Shown one piece after another: positions 46,144-53,520 of a DNA stretch of 53,984 nt. Position 1 is the first letter of the stretch, and the number at the start of each line of letters is the position of its first letter. The notes below the pieces were generated by a model. The model saw nothing but the letters and a program-made list of their open reading frames with translations. It searched no databases and had not been told where the DNA came from. The stretch is from Paralimibaculum aggregatum (GTDB lineage: Bacteria > Pseudomonadota > Alphaproteobacteria > Rhodobacterales > Rhodobacteraceae): assembly GCF_030270585.1 (NCBI RefSeq), contig NZ_BSYI01000038.1, positions 1-53,984 of the forward strand, given 5' to 3'. A program made the translations under genes and the position numbers.

Positions 46144-46632
46144 TCACTCCCGAAGCGCGGCGGCGTACTGCGCCGCCTTTCGCAATAGCGCGCCGAGAGT
46201 CCGCCGCTCCCCGGCGTCCAGGCCGGCCAGCACTTCTTCCTGCCGGGCCGCCATGTAGGCCGCGGCCTTCTTGTGCAGCGCGCGCCCGGCCGGGGTGATC
46301 CGCAGCCGCGCCTGGCGCCCGTCCTCGGGGTCCGGCGCGCGTTCGATGTAGCCCTCGGCCAACGTCCGGTGCACGGCGCGCGATATGGTGTTGCGCGGCT
46401 GGCGCGAGATCGTTGCCACGTCCTGCGCGGTGAGTTCGGGGTAGTGCGACAGGCAGGCCAGCACCGTGTATTCCGGCCGGATCAGCCCGAAGTCGCGTTT
46501 GATCGCGTCGTAGACCGGGTTGATGATCGCGTTGCCGAGATAGGTGATCCGGAACGCATCGGGAAACTCGACGGTATCGAAAAGCGCCGTGAGGTCCCGG
46601 GACCCCGAGGGATCGCTGCTGCCGTCCGACAT
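46144..46632 (-). CDS. MarR-family regulator of catabolic module B
   Basis: The 162-residue protein contains the MarR winged helix: RPEYTVLACLSHYPELTAQD, ISRQPRNTISRAVHRTLAEG and the wing YIERAPDPEDGRQARLRITP, with dimerisation helices at both ends. The ATG at 46632 has GAGG upstream. Longer frames start at up to 46746 but would cross the operator. It heads the leftward arm (marR, demethylase, lyase) and diverges from the PanB-like/Rieske/TRAP arm. A perfect palindrome between the two starts is its probable binding site, so the regulator likely represses both arms until ligand is present. Confidence 0.9.
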   Translation of the reverse strand: MSDGSSDPSGSRDLTALFDTVEFPDAFRITYLGNAIINPVYDAIKRDFGLIRPEYTVLACLSHYPELTAQDVATISRQPRNTISRAVHRTLAEGYIERAPDPEDGRQARLRITPAGRALHKKAAAYMAARQEEVLAGLDAGERRTLGALLRKAAQYAAALRE

Positions 46633-46711
46633 AGCTGTGACCTCGCTGCCGTGAAACGCTGTCGGGCAGAAGAGCATCGCCACGGCCTCCGGACAATGGG
46701 CATTGGACATA

Positions 46712-46729
46712 TTGTTCCAAATGGAACAA
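46712..46729. promoter_or_regulatory. Probable MarR operator
   Basis: TTGTTCC-AAAT-GGAACAA is a perfect 7-bp inverted repeat with a 4-base centre, in an AT-rich pocket (46705-46740) midway between the divergent marR and panB-like genes. Size, symmetry and position are those of a MarR-family operator overlapping both promoters. Confidence 0.75.
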
Positions 46730-46769
46730 CATTGGATATCGGTCAAGCGATTCGGTTGAGGGGAGAGCC

Positions 46770-47630
46770 GTGCCGGGGGAACGCGCGAAGCTGACCATTC
46801 CCGACCTCGCCGCGAAGAAGGCGGCGGGGGAGCGGCTGGTGATGGTCGCCGTGGGCGAGGTGCTGACCGCGACCTGGGCCGAGCGGGCGGGCGTCGACAT
46901 TGTCGGCGTCGGCGACAGCCTCGGAATGACCCTGCACGGGCACGAGAACACGCTGGCGATCACCGTCGACCAGATGATCGACCATTGCCGCGCCGTGCGC
47001 CGCGGGGCGCCCAGGACGCTGGCCCTGGTGTCGATGCCGTTCGGATCCTATGCGACACCGGACATCGCCGTGCAGAACGCCCTTCGGCTCATGAAGGAAG
47101 GCGGTGCGGATGCGGTGAAGCTGCAGGCCGGCCGGGAAGGCGCTCACATCATCAGGGCCGTCGCCGATGCCGGCGTGCCCGTGATGAGCCATGTCGGGCT
47201 CCTGCCGCACAGGGTGCACATGCTCGGCGGCTTCAAGACGCAAGGCCGCACCGCCGAGGCGGCGATGGAGATCGTCGAGAATGCCCGCGCCATCGAGGCG
47301 GCGGGCGCCATCGGGCTGGAGATCGAGGCCATGCCCTACGAGGTGGGCAAGGCGGTCGACGAGGCGGTGTCGATCTTCACCTTCTCCATCGGCGCCGGGG
47401 CGGCGGGCACCTGCCAGCTCCTGAACGGCTACGACCTGCTGGGCGCCTTCGACACCTTCAAGCCGAAATTCGCCAAGCGCTAAGCGAACATGGCCGAGAT
47501 CGCGACCAAGGCCTTCGCCGATTTCGCCGCCGAGGTGCGGGCGGGCACGTTTCCCGATGCCGACCACAGCTACCAGATGAACCCGGAAGAGGCCGAGCGC
47601 TTTGCCAGGATGCTCGCCCAGGGAGGATGA
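46770..47630 (+). pseudogene. PanB-fold enzyme interrupted by one ochre codon near its C-terminus
   Basis: From a GTG with GGGGAG upstream, 237 codons are open. A TAA at 47481-47483 follows PKFAKR, where PanB proteins have tyrosine (KFxKRY), and the same frame continues (MAEIATKAFADFAAEVRAGT, then FPDADHSYQM) to 47630. Without the stop the product is 286 residues. GDSLGM (48-53), GGFKTQGR and the catalytic-type Glu 186 (EAMP) are kept, but the second metal Asp is Ser 88 (LVSMP) and the substrate-site Glu is Gln 119 (VKLQAG). True ketopantoate synthesis is therefore unlikely even if intact. Loss of the last 50 residues probably affects oligomerisation rather than the barrel. Confidence 0.78.
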
Positions 47631-47631
47631 G

Positions 47632-48717
47632 ATGAACAAGCCAACGGACGTGCAGCCGAACGGCCAGCGCATCCCCAACGGGATGTTGCAGGACAACTAC
47701 CCCCGCAACATGTGGTGGGTCGCCGCGCACGCGGACGAGGTGACGACGAAGCCGCTGGCGCGCTGGCTCCTGGAAACGCCGGTGGTGCTCTACCGGCTGG
47801 AGGACGGCTCGCCCGCGGCGCTCTACGACCGCTGCCCGCATCGCTGGGCGCCGCTCAGCGAAGGCCACGTGGCCGGCGACAGGATCGTCTGCCCCTACCA
47901 CGGGATGGAGTTCGACACCGGCGGCAACTGCACCAAGGCGCCGACACAGAAGATAATGCCGAAGACGGCGCAGATCCCGTCGTTCCCGGTCCGGGAGGCT
48001 GGGGCCTACATCTGGATCTGGATGGGCGATCCCGAGGCCATCGATGGCGAGCCGCCCGACGTGTCCTACCAGGTCGACCCGGACTGGAGCTTCGTCCACG
48101 GCTACTACGAGGTGGCGGCAAACTGGGTGCTGATCCGGGAAAACGTTCTGGACCTCACCCACATCGCCTTTCTGCACAAGAACACCTTCAAGCAGGACGA
48201 CTGGATCACCGCCCCCGACACCTACATGGAGGGCGAGACGGTGTGCTACGAGCAGGAGTTCGACCTCGCGCCCCTGTCGCCGCTGTTCTGCGCCGGCATG
48301 GGGCTGCCCGAGGACAAGCCCATCAAGCGGGTCCAGAAGGGCCGGATGCCGTCGCTGGCGATCTCGTTCTCCGACTGGAACGTGCACGACCCGAACCCGG
48401 AGCCGGGCCGCCGGGCCGACTTCATCATGCGCGGCTGCCACATCGTGACCCCGTCCACGCGCGGGCACACCCACTACTTCTGGGCCGCGGCCTTCGACGT
48501 GCCGGAGATCTCGGACGAGGTGGCGGCAAAGACCAAGGCCAGTGTCACGGCGGCCTTTGACGAAGACAAGCACTTGCTGGAGCGCCTGCAGGACAAGATC
48601 GCGAAGGACCCGCGGGGCCTCGATTACCTCGAGGTGACGCTCGGCGCCGACGGCGCCGGCATCAAGGTGCGGCAGATCCTGAACAAGAAGCTTGCGGCGG
48701 AAGGCCGGTCGCTCTGA
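47632..48717 (+). CDS. Rieske non-haem iron oxygenase, alpha subunit (VanA-like)
   Basis: The 361-residue protein has GGAGG five bases before the ATG. The Rieske domain carries CPH (C68, H70) and CPYHG (C87, H90). The catalytic domain has ENVLDLTHIAFLH (170-182), giving the facial-triad histidines H177 and H182. Size and motifs match vanillate O-demethylase-type oxygenases, which hydroxylate or oxidatively demethylate substrates. No reductase gene is nearby, so electrons must come from a partner encoded elsewhere. It follows the PanB-like gene directly (stop TGA at 47628-47630) and precedes the TRAP genes, so one transcript is likely. Confidence 0.92.
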   Translation: MNKPTDVQPNGQRIPNGMLQDNYPRNMWWVAAHADEVTTKPLARWLLETPVVLYRLEDGSPAALYDRCPHRWAPLSEGHVAGDRIVCPYHGMEFDTGGNCTKAPTQKIMPKTAQIPSFPVREAGAYIWIWMGDPEAIDGEPPDVSYQVDPDWSFVHGYYEVAANWVLIRENVLDLTHIAFLHKNTFKQDDWITAPDTYMEGETVCYEQEFDLAPLSPLFCAGMGLPEDKPIKRVQKGRMPSLAISFSDWNVHDPNPEPGRRADFIMRGCHIVTPSTRGHTHYFWAAAFDVPEISDEVAAKTKASVTAAFDEDKHLLERLQDKIAKDPRGLDYLEVTLGADGAGIKVRQILNKKLAAEGRSL

Positions 48718-48788
48718 CCCGCAAATCACGACGCAGCCGCCCCGGCGGTGCCGGGGAACACAACAAAAACGGCATGGGAGGAGATCAT

Positions 48789-49814
48789 ATGCGCGCGAAC
48801 AGACGGACCCTGTTGGGACTGGCCGCCGCCGCGGCGTTGGCCGCCGCGGGCGGCGTACAGGCGCAGGAGACCACCGAACTCAAGATCCAATCGATCTGGC
48901 AGGCCGGGTCGATCAACCAGCAGGTGTTCGAGCGGTTTGCCGAGAACGTTGGCAAGGCCAGCGGCGGCCGGCTGACCGTGACGCCGCTGCCCGTCGGCGC
49001 GGTGGTCGCCTACAACGAGACGCTCGAGGCGGTCGGCAGTGGCATCCTCGAGGGCCAGCATTCCGCGCCCGCCTATTTTGCCGGCCGGGAGCCAGGCATG
49101 GCGCTGCTCGCCGACCTGAACGCGGCCTACGAGAACCCCTACCAGCTGACGGACTGGGTGTACGAACATGGCGGGCTGGAAATCGCGCGGGAAATGTATG
49201 CCGATTTCAACCTGTTCTACGTCGGCCCGGTGCTGTGGGGCATGGAATCGATCCCCTCGAAGAAGCGCGTGGCGACGGTGGAGGACTTCCAGGGCATGAA
49301 GCTGCGGATGCCGGAGGGTACGGCGTCCGAGATATTCCGCAACATCGGCGCGGCGCCGGTGAACATTCCCGGCGCCGAGGTCTACACCTCGCTCGAACGC
49401 GGCGTGATCGACGGGGCGGACTGGGGCACGCTGTCGATGAACCAGGATCTCGGGTTTCACAAGATCGCGCCGTATCCGATCTACCCTGGCCTCCATTCGA
49501 TGCCGATGGGCGAGGTCGCGATCAACCTCGATACCTGGAACGGGCTGCCGGACGACCTGAAGACAATCTTCGAGATGGCGGTGCGCGACTTCAACTATGA
49601 CATGATCCGCACCATGGCGTCGGCGGACCTCGAAGCGGTCGCGGCGGCCAGGGCCGACGGGGCCGAGCTGGTGGACTGGTCGGACGAGGAGCGGCGGAAA
49701 CTCCGCCGCGTCGCGGCCGAAGTCTGGCGCGAGTTCGGCGGCCGCAGCGAGATGGCCGGCAAGGTGGTCGACAGCCACGTCGCCTACCTGAAATCGCTCG
49801 GGCTGATCGAGTGA
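48789..49814 (+). CDS. dctP: TRAP transporter substrate-binding protein (DctP)
   Basis: The 341-residue protein has GGGAGGAG upstream of the ATG and a twin-arginine-like signal (MRANRRTLLGLAAAAALAAA) ending near GGVQAQ. The mature part is DctP-like: FERFAENVGKASGGRLTVTP, GMKLRMPEGTASEIFRNIGA, VNIPGAEVYTSLERGVIDGA (the family's P-x-x-E-x-Y-T-A-L-x-R-G-x-I-D motif) and MPMGEVAINLDTWNGLPDDL. It belongs to the subgroup that binds mono- or dicarboxylic 2-oxo acids (YiaO/DctP7-like), though the ligand here is unknown. It is not closely similar to the DctP of module A. Confidence 0.92.
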   Translation: MRANRRTLLGLAAAAALAAAGGVQAQETTELKIQSIWQAGSINQQVFERFAENVGKASGGRLTVTPLPVGAVVAYNETLEAVGSGILEGQHSAPAYFAGREPGMALLADLNAAYENPYQLTDWVYEHGGLEIAREMYADFNLFYVGPVLWGMESIPSKKRVATVEDFQGMKLRMPEGTASEIFRNIGAAPVNIPGAEVYTSLERGVIDGADWGTLSMNQDLGFHKIAPYPIYPGLHSMPMGEVAINLDTWNGLPDDLKTIFEMAVRDFNYDMIRTMASADLEAVAAARADGAELVDWSDEERRKLRRVAAEVWREFGGRSEMAGKVVDSHVAYLKSLGLIE

Positions 49815-49895
49815 GTTGAGACCGGGCGGCGGCGGTCTCTCCCTCGCCGCCGCCCGGCGCCCACATGCAAGCCAACTGACCCGGGGAACCCGCGC

Positions 49896-50402
49896 ATGCC
49901 CGACCTGAGCGTCGTCGACCGGCTGCAAGACCTGCTCGGCCGCGTCATCGCCGTCGTCTTTCTCGCTGTCGCCGCGGCGATCGCCTACGAGGTCGTCGCC
50001 CGCTACCTTCTCAACGCGCCGACGATCTGGGCGCACGAACTGACCGCGACGCTGGTCGCGGTGGCCTTCCTGTTCGGCGGGCCCTACGCGATGGTGCGCG
50101 GCGAGCATATCCGGATCACCTCGCTCTACATGCACTTCCCGCCGCGATTGCGGCTGATGGCCGACATCGTCGCGGCGCTGGTCACACTGTTCTACATCGG
50201 AGCGATGATCTACGCGGCCTGGATCGTCGCCGGCCGGGCCTGGTCGCGCATGGAAACCTCGGCTTCGGCCTGGAACCAGCCGACGCCGGTGGTGATCAAG
50301 ACGGCGCTGGTGGTCGCCTCGGCACTGATCGCCGTGCAGACGCTGTTGCAGCTGGCGCGGCACCTGGGCCTTGTCCGCCCGGCACCGGCACCGACGGACT
50401 GA
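49896..50402 (+). CDS. dctQ: TRAP transporter small permease subunit (DctQ)
   Basis: The 168-residue protein has four membrane segments (VIAVVFLAVAAAIAYEVVA, ELTATLVAVAFLFGGPYAM, LMADIVAALVTLFYIGAMI, VIKTALVVASALIAVQTLL) and the DctQ marker RYLLNAPTIWAHELT in the first loop and RGEHIRIT in the second. It starts 81 bases after dctP and ends just before dctM. With DctM it forms the membrane domain of the carrier. Confidence 0.92.
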   Translation: MPDLSVVDRLQDLLGRVIAVVFLAVAAAIAYEVVARYLLNAPTIWAHELTATLVAVAFLFGGPYAMVRGEHIRITSLYMHFPPRLRLMADIVAALVTLFYIGAMIYAAWIVAGRAWSRMETSASAWNQPTPVVIKTALVVASALIAVQTLLQLARHLGLVRPAPAPTD

Positions 50403-50406
50403 GCGC

Positions 50407-51717
50407 TTGGACATCGGCACCATCTCGCTGCTGATCGTCGCGGGGATCTCGATCCTCCTCGCGATCGGCGTGCCGCTGGCATTTGCCACCGGCGCCGTGG
50501 CGATGGTGACCACGCTGCTCGCCTACGGACCCAACGGGCTGACCATCGTCGCCAGCCGCTCCTACACGCTGGTCAGCGAGTTCGTGCTGGTCGCGGTGCC
50601 GATGTTCATCCTGATGGCCTCGATCCTCGAACAATCCGGCGTGGCGCGCGATCTGTTCCGCGCCATGCACCTTGTCGCGGGGCGGCTGAAGGGCGGGCTC
50701 GGGCTGCAGACGCTGGCTGTCGCCGTCGTGCTGGCGGCAATGACCGGGATCATCGGCGGCGAGATCGTGCTCCTGGGTCTGATCGCGCTGCCTCAGATGC
50801 TGGCGCGCGGCTACGACCGCAAGCTCGCCATCGGCATCGTTTGCGCCGGCGGATCGCTGGGCACCATGATCCCGCCCTCCATCGTCCTTGTTATCTACGG
50901 GCTCACGGCCAACGTCTCGATTGGGGACCTGTTCGTCGCCTCTCTGGTCCCCGGCCTGCTGCTGGCCGGGCTCTACGCCGCGTATGTGCTGATCCGCTGT
51001 CACCTGGACCCGGCCGCCGGCCCGCCGGCCGGCATCGAGGAGCGGCAGATACCCCTCGCAGAGAAGCTGCGCCTCGCGCGCGGGCTGGTCCTGCCGGTGC
51101 TGGTGATTGTCTGGGTGCTCGGCACGATATACGCCGGCATCGCCTCGGTCAGCGAGGCGGCGGCCATGGGCGTGATCGGCGCCGCCGCCTCGGCCGTGAT
51201 GCGCGGCGAGATGACATGGGCAATGCTGCGCGGCGCGCTCTGGCGCACCATGAGCACCTCGGGGCTGCTGATCTGGCTGACCATCGGCGCCAATGCACTG
51301 ATCGGCGTTTACAACCTGCTGGGCGGGGCGAAGTTCATCCAGAGCTCGATCACGGGGCTGGAGCTCGACCCGCTGGGCGTGATCCTGCTGATGATGCTGG
51401 TCCTGATCGTGCTGGGCCTGTTCATCGACTGGATCGGCATCGTCCTGCTGACCATGCCGATCTTCGTGCCGATCGTCGAAAGCTTGGGCTACTCGGCGGT
51501 TTGGTTCGGCGTCCTGTTCTGCATGAACATGCAGATTTCCTATCTTTCGCCGCCGTTCGGCCCGGCCTGCTTCTATCTCAAGTCGGTGGCGCCGCCCGAG
51601 ATCGAGCTGGGCGAGATCTTCCGCGCAATGTGGCCCTTCATCGCGCTTCAGGCCATCGGGTTGATCCTGGTCCTCCTGAACCCGGGCATCGCGCTGTGGC
51701 TGCCCAGCGTGCTGTGA
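50407..51717 (+). CDS. dctM: TRAP transporter large permease subunit (DctM)
   Basis: The 436-residue polytopic protein of the DctM family shows FVLVAVPMFILMASILEQSG, MTGIIGGEIVLLGLIALPQM, GGSLGTMIPPSIVLVIYGLT, YAGIASVSEAAAMGVIGAAA, FIDWIGIVLLTMPIFVPIVE and MNMQISYLSPPFGPACFYLK. The start is probably the TTG at 50407, four bases after the dctQ stop; no strong ribosome site is present, so translation is likely coupled to dctQ. It is the last intact gene of catabolic module B. Confidence 0.92.
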   Translation: MDIGTISLLIVAGISILLAIGVPLAFATGAVAMVTTLLAYGPNGLTIVASRSYTLVSEFVLVAVPMFILMASILEQSGVARDLFRAMHLVAGRLKGGLGLQTLAVAVVLAAMTGIIGGEIVLLGLIALPQMLARGYDRKLAIGIVCAGGSLGTMIPPSIVLVIYGLTANVSIGDLFVASLVPGLLLAGLYAAYVLIRCHLDPAAGPPAGIEERQIPLAEKLRLARGLVLPVLVIVWVLGTIYAGIASVSEAAAMGVIGAAASAVMRGEMTWAMLRGALWRTMSTSGLLIWLTIGANALIGVYNLLGGAKFIQSSITGLELDPLGVILLMMLVLIVLGLFIDWIGIVLLTMPIFVPIVESLGYSAVWFGVLFCMNMQISYLSPPFGPACFYLKSVAPPEIELGEIFRAMWPFIALQAIGLILVLLNPGIALWLPSVL

Positions 51718-51729
51718 CGGCAACGCCCG

Positions 51730-52322
51730 TCATGCAACCCGCAGCCGCCGACGCCCCGGTGTCGACCAGAGCCGATAGGCTTCAAGCAGGACAAGCGGCG
51801 CGAAATGCACCATTGCCGGTCCCACGCCGCCCCAGTCGTGCAGCGCGGCCCAGTGCAGGAGCGTCAGCACCGCTGCGCCATAGACGAAGCGTTGCAGCAT
51901 CTTCCATCGCGGACCCAACCGTCCGTAGAGGTCACGGCGAGCGGCACGAATATCAGGAACGCGATCCAGCCGGTCCAGATGTAGAGATTGGATAGCTCGC
52001 CCCGGGGTGAAGGCCACAGCGCCCTTGTCGATCAGGTAGAGCACCATGTGCAGCGCCGCGCAGCCGAACGCGGCGACGCCAAGACGGCGGCGCCGTTTCA
52101 TCATCCAGCGCGGTCCGCGCCAGCCGCGCAGCAGCACGGTCATCGGCGCTATAGTCATCGCGACGATCATAAAGCGCGCCGCGAACTCCCCCGTGGGGTG
52201 CAGCATCTCATGCACCGCGCGCGGGTCGTCCGAGGCGAAGCCCGTGACGATGGGGATGGCGGGCAGGCTCAGCAGCGCCCAGAAAGTGTGGGGTGGTTCC
52301 AGATCGATTCCAGACGTTCCAT
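51730..52322 (-). pseudogene. Ferric-reductase-like (MsrQ/YedZ type) membrane protein, frameshifted
   Basis: An ATG at 52322 opens MERLESIWNHPTL. After a frameshift near 52280 the sequence continues WALLSLPAIPIVTGFASDD, LHPTGEFAARFMIVAMTIAP and AAFGCAALHMVLYLIDKGAV. It moves to another frame near 51995 (YIWTGWIAFLIFVPLAVTST) and back near 51915 (RWKMLQRFVYGAAVLTLLHW, VLLEAYRLW). The histidines in LHPTGEF, ALHMVLYL and LLHWAALH would be haem ligands, so it was a haem-binding membrane protein of about 200 residues. At least three frameshifts inactivate it. No MsrP partner is present. Confidence 0.75.
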
Positions 52323-52557
52323 GCTCGCATCTCCGGCGCGCTGCAGGTCTTATGCCACAGCGCAGCAAAGCCGTCGTTCGAATCGCCAGCGATCCGAAGC
52401 GGTCGTCCCGGTTCAGGCGCGGGCGGCCCGCCACGGCCTCGAGATCGCCGGGCGGGTCATATGCGCCGCAGCGGATGCCGTCATGGATCCCGCCGATTAT
52501 CGGACCGAAGAAGGGGCCCAGGGCGTCGGTCCGGTCGGCGCCATACTCAGTTGGGGT
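52323..52557. other. Short gap between ferric-reductase-like and NmrA remnants
   Basis: Nothing is recognised in these 235 bases; they separate two pseudogenes on the minus strand. Confidence 0.4.
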
Positions 52558-52960
52558 TTAATCGCGGCAGGTCAGCCTCGTGCCGAAGACGTCGTTGAGG
52601 CGCTCCGCCAATTGCGACTGCGTGATGGGTTTGTCGAGCAGTTCGACCGTCTCGCCGTCAAGCTCGGAGCGGGCCGGCAGGCGCGCATAGGCGAGCGCCA
52701 GTTCGCCGCGGGTCGTGTAGCCGCTCCTGCCGTCTCCCGCGCTGTTGGCGATTTCACCCGCGGCACGGCAGTCGTCCAGGGCGTCGATGTCGGGTTCGAT
52801 GTAGATGGCGCCGCGACCTACGGCCCAGGCGAGCCCGCTGGCTCGGTTTCTCCGGCAACCGGGCCAGCCCGACGACGTGATTTTCGCCAACCCTGCTGAT
52901 CGGGTGAGCGGCGATCATCCGGCCAAGCCGGCCGGAAACGGCGGTGACCGCGTATTGCAT
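52558..52960 (-). pseudogene. NmrA/azoreductase-type NAD(P)-binding protein with internal deletion
   Basis: An ATG at 52960 starts MQYAVTAVSGRLGRMIAAHP and ISRVGENHVVGLARLPEKP, the N-terminal NAD(P)-binding strand of NmrA-like proteins, here with a VSGRLGR glycine motif. About 45 residues on, the frame changes and the text jumps to the C-terminal part (SGYTTRGELALAYARL, then ELDGETVELLDKPITQSQLA and ERLNDVFGTRLT), ending early at 52558. More than 100 residues of the middle are missing. It looks like an in-gene deletion plus truncation. Confidence 0.65.
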
Positions 52961-53029
52961 GGCTCGGGCTCCTTCCCCCAAGAGACGCGCCGGCACGTCG
53001 GTGAGCCGGCATGGGGGGTCGACGGCGCG

Positions 53030-53178
53030 GGGGTTCGACGGCGCGGGGCGTTCCTGACCCAAGAACTGCCGCAGCGCGCCGGCCCAATCCCCGACCTGCC
53101 AGGAGCGGACGATCTTGCCGTCCTCCAGTTCGTAGATGTCGATGGTCAGGATGTCGAAGCCGCGGCCCTCCGGAACAT
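53030..53178 (-). pseudogene. SnoaL/NTF2-like protein C-terminal fragment
   Basis: The minus-strand reading GRGFDILTIDIYELEDGKIV followed by RSWQVGDWAGALRQFLGQ is the last strand-and-helix part of a SnoaL-like small-molecule-binding protein. The upstream part is replaced by an ISL3 transposase fragment, and the downstream frame runs on into the NmrA remnant, which was probably its operon partner. Confidence 0.6.
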
Positions 53179-53520
53179 GTTCTGGAAGTCGTCGACCAGC
53201 GCGGCCGCTTCGGCGCGTTGCGGCACGCCGTGTTCGATCTGCGCGACGGTGAACGCCTCGTCCCTCGTTAGGCGATCCCTGCGCAGTGTCATCATGCGGG
53301 CAATGGCACGCGCGGAGGGGCGTTTCCGGGAACGGCCATCAGGCGCCATCTCGGAGCGGCGGCGGCGCGTCGCCCACTGCGTCACAACCCGCAGGCTGCC
53401 GCGGAAGCCTGCGGCGCGCAGGCGCCGGCAGAGCCCGGCACCGTTCCTGCTTCCGGCGGTCCATTCGGCGTCCAATGGCGGCGTCACGACGACACCGTCC
53501 GACCCCACAGCGCCCGCGGC
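53179..53520 (-). mobile_element. ISL3-family transposase fragment
   Basis: The minus-strand text LCRRLRAAGFRGSLRVVTQW, then ATRRRRSEMAPDGRSRKRPS, ARAIARMMTLRRDRLTRDEA and FTVAQIEHGVPQRAEAAALV is the region of ISL3 transposases just before the final catalytic Glu. The match stops at DDFQNMFRR, where the sequence joins the SnoaL fragment. The rest of the transposase is absent. Confidence 0.75.

Noticed and set aside
45001-47630. Genome-wide reassignment of TAG/TAA to tyrosine
   Set aside because: Intact genes in the window end normally with TAG (12683-12685, 26108-26110) and tyrosines are encoded by TAC/TAT throughout; two single mutations or errors are more likely.
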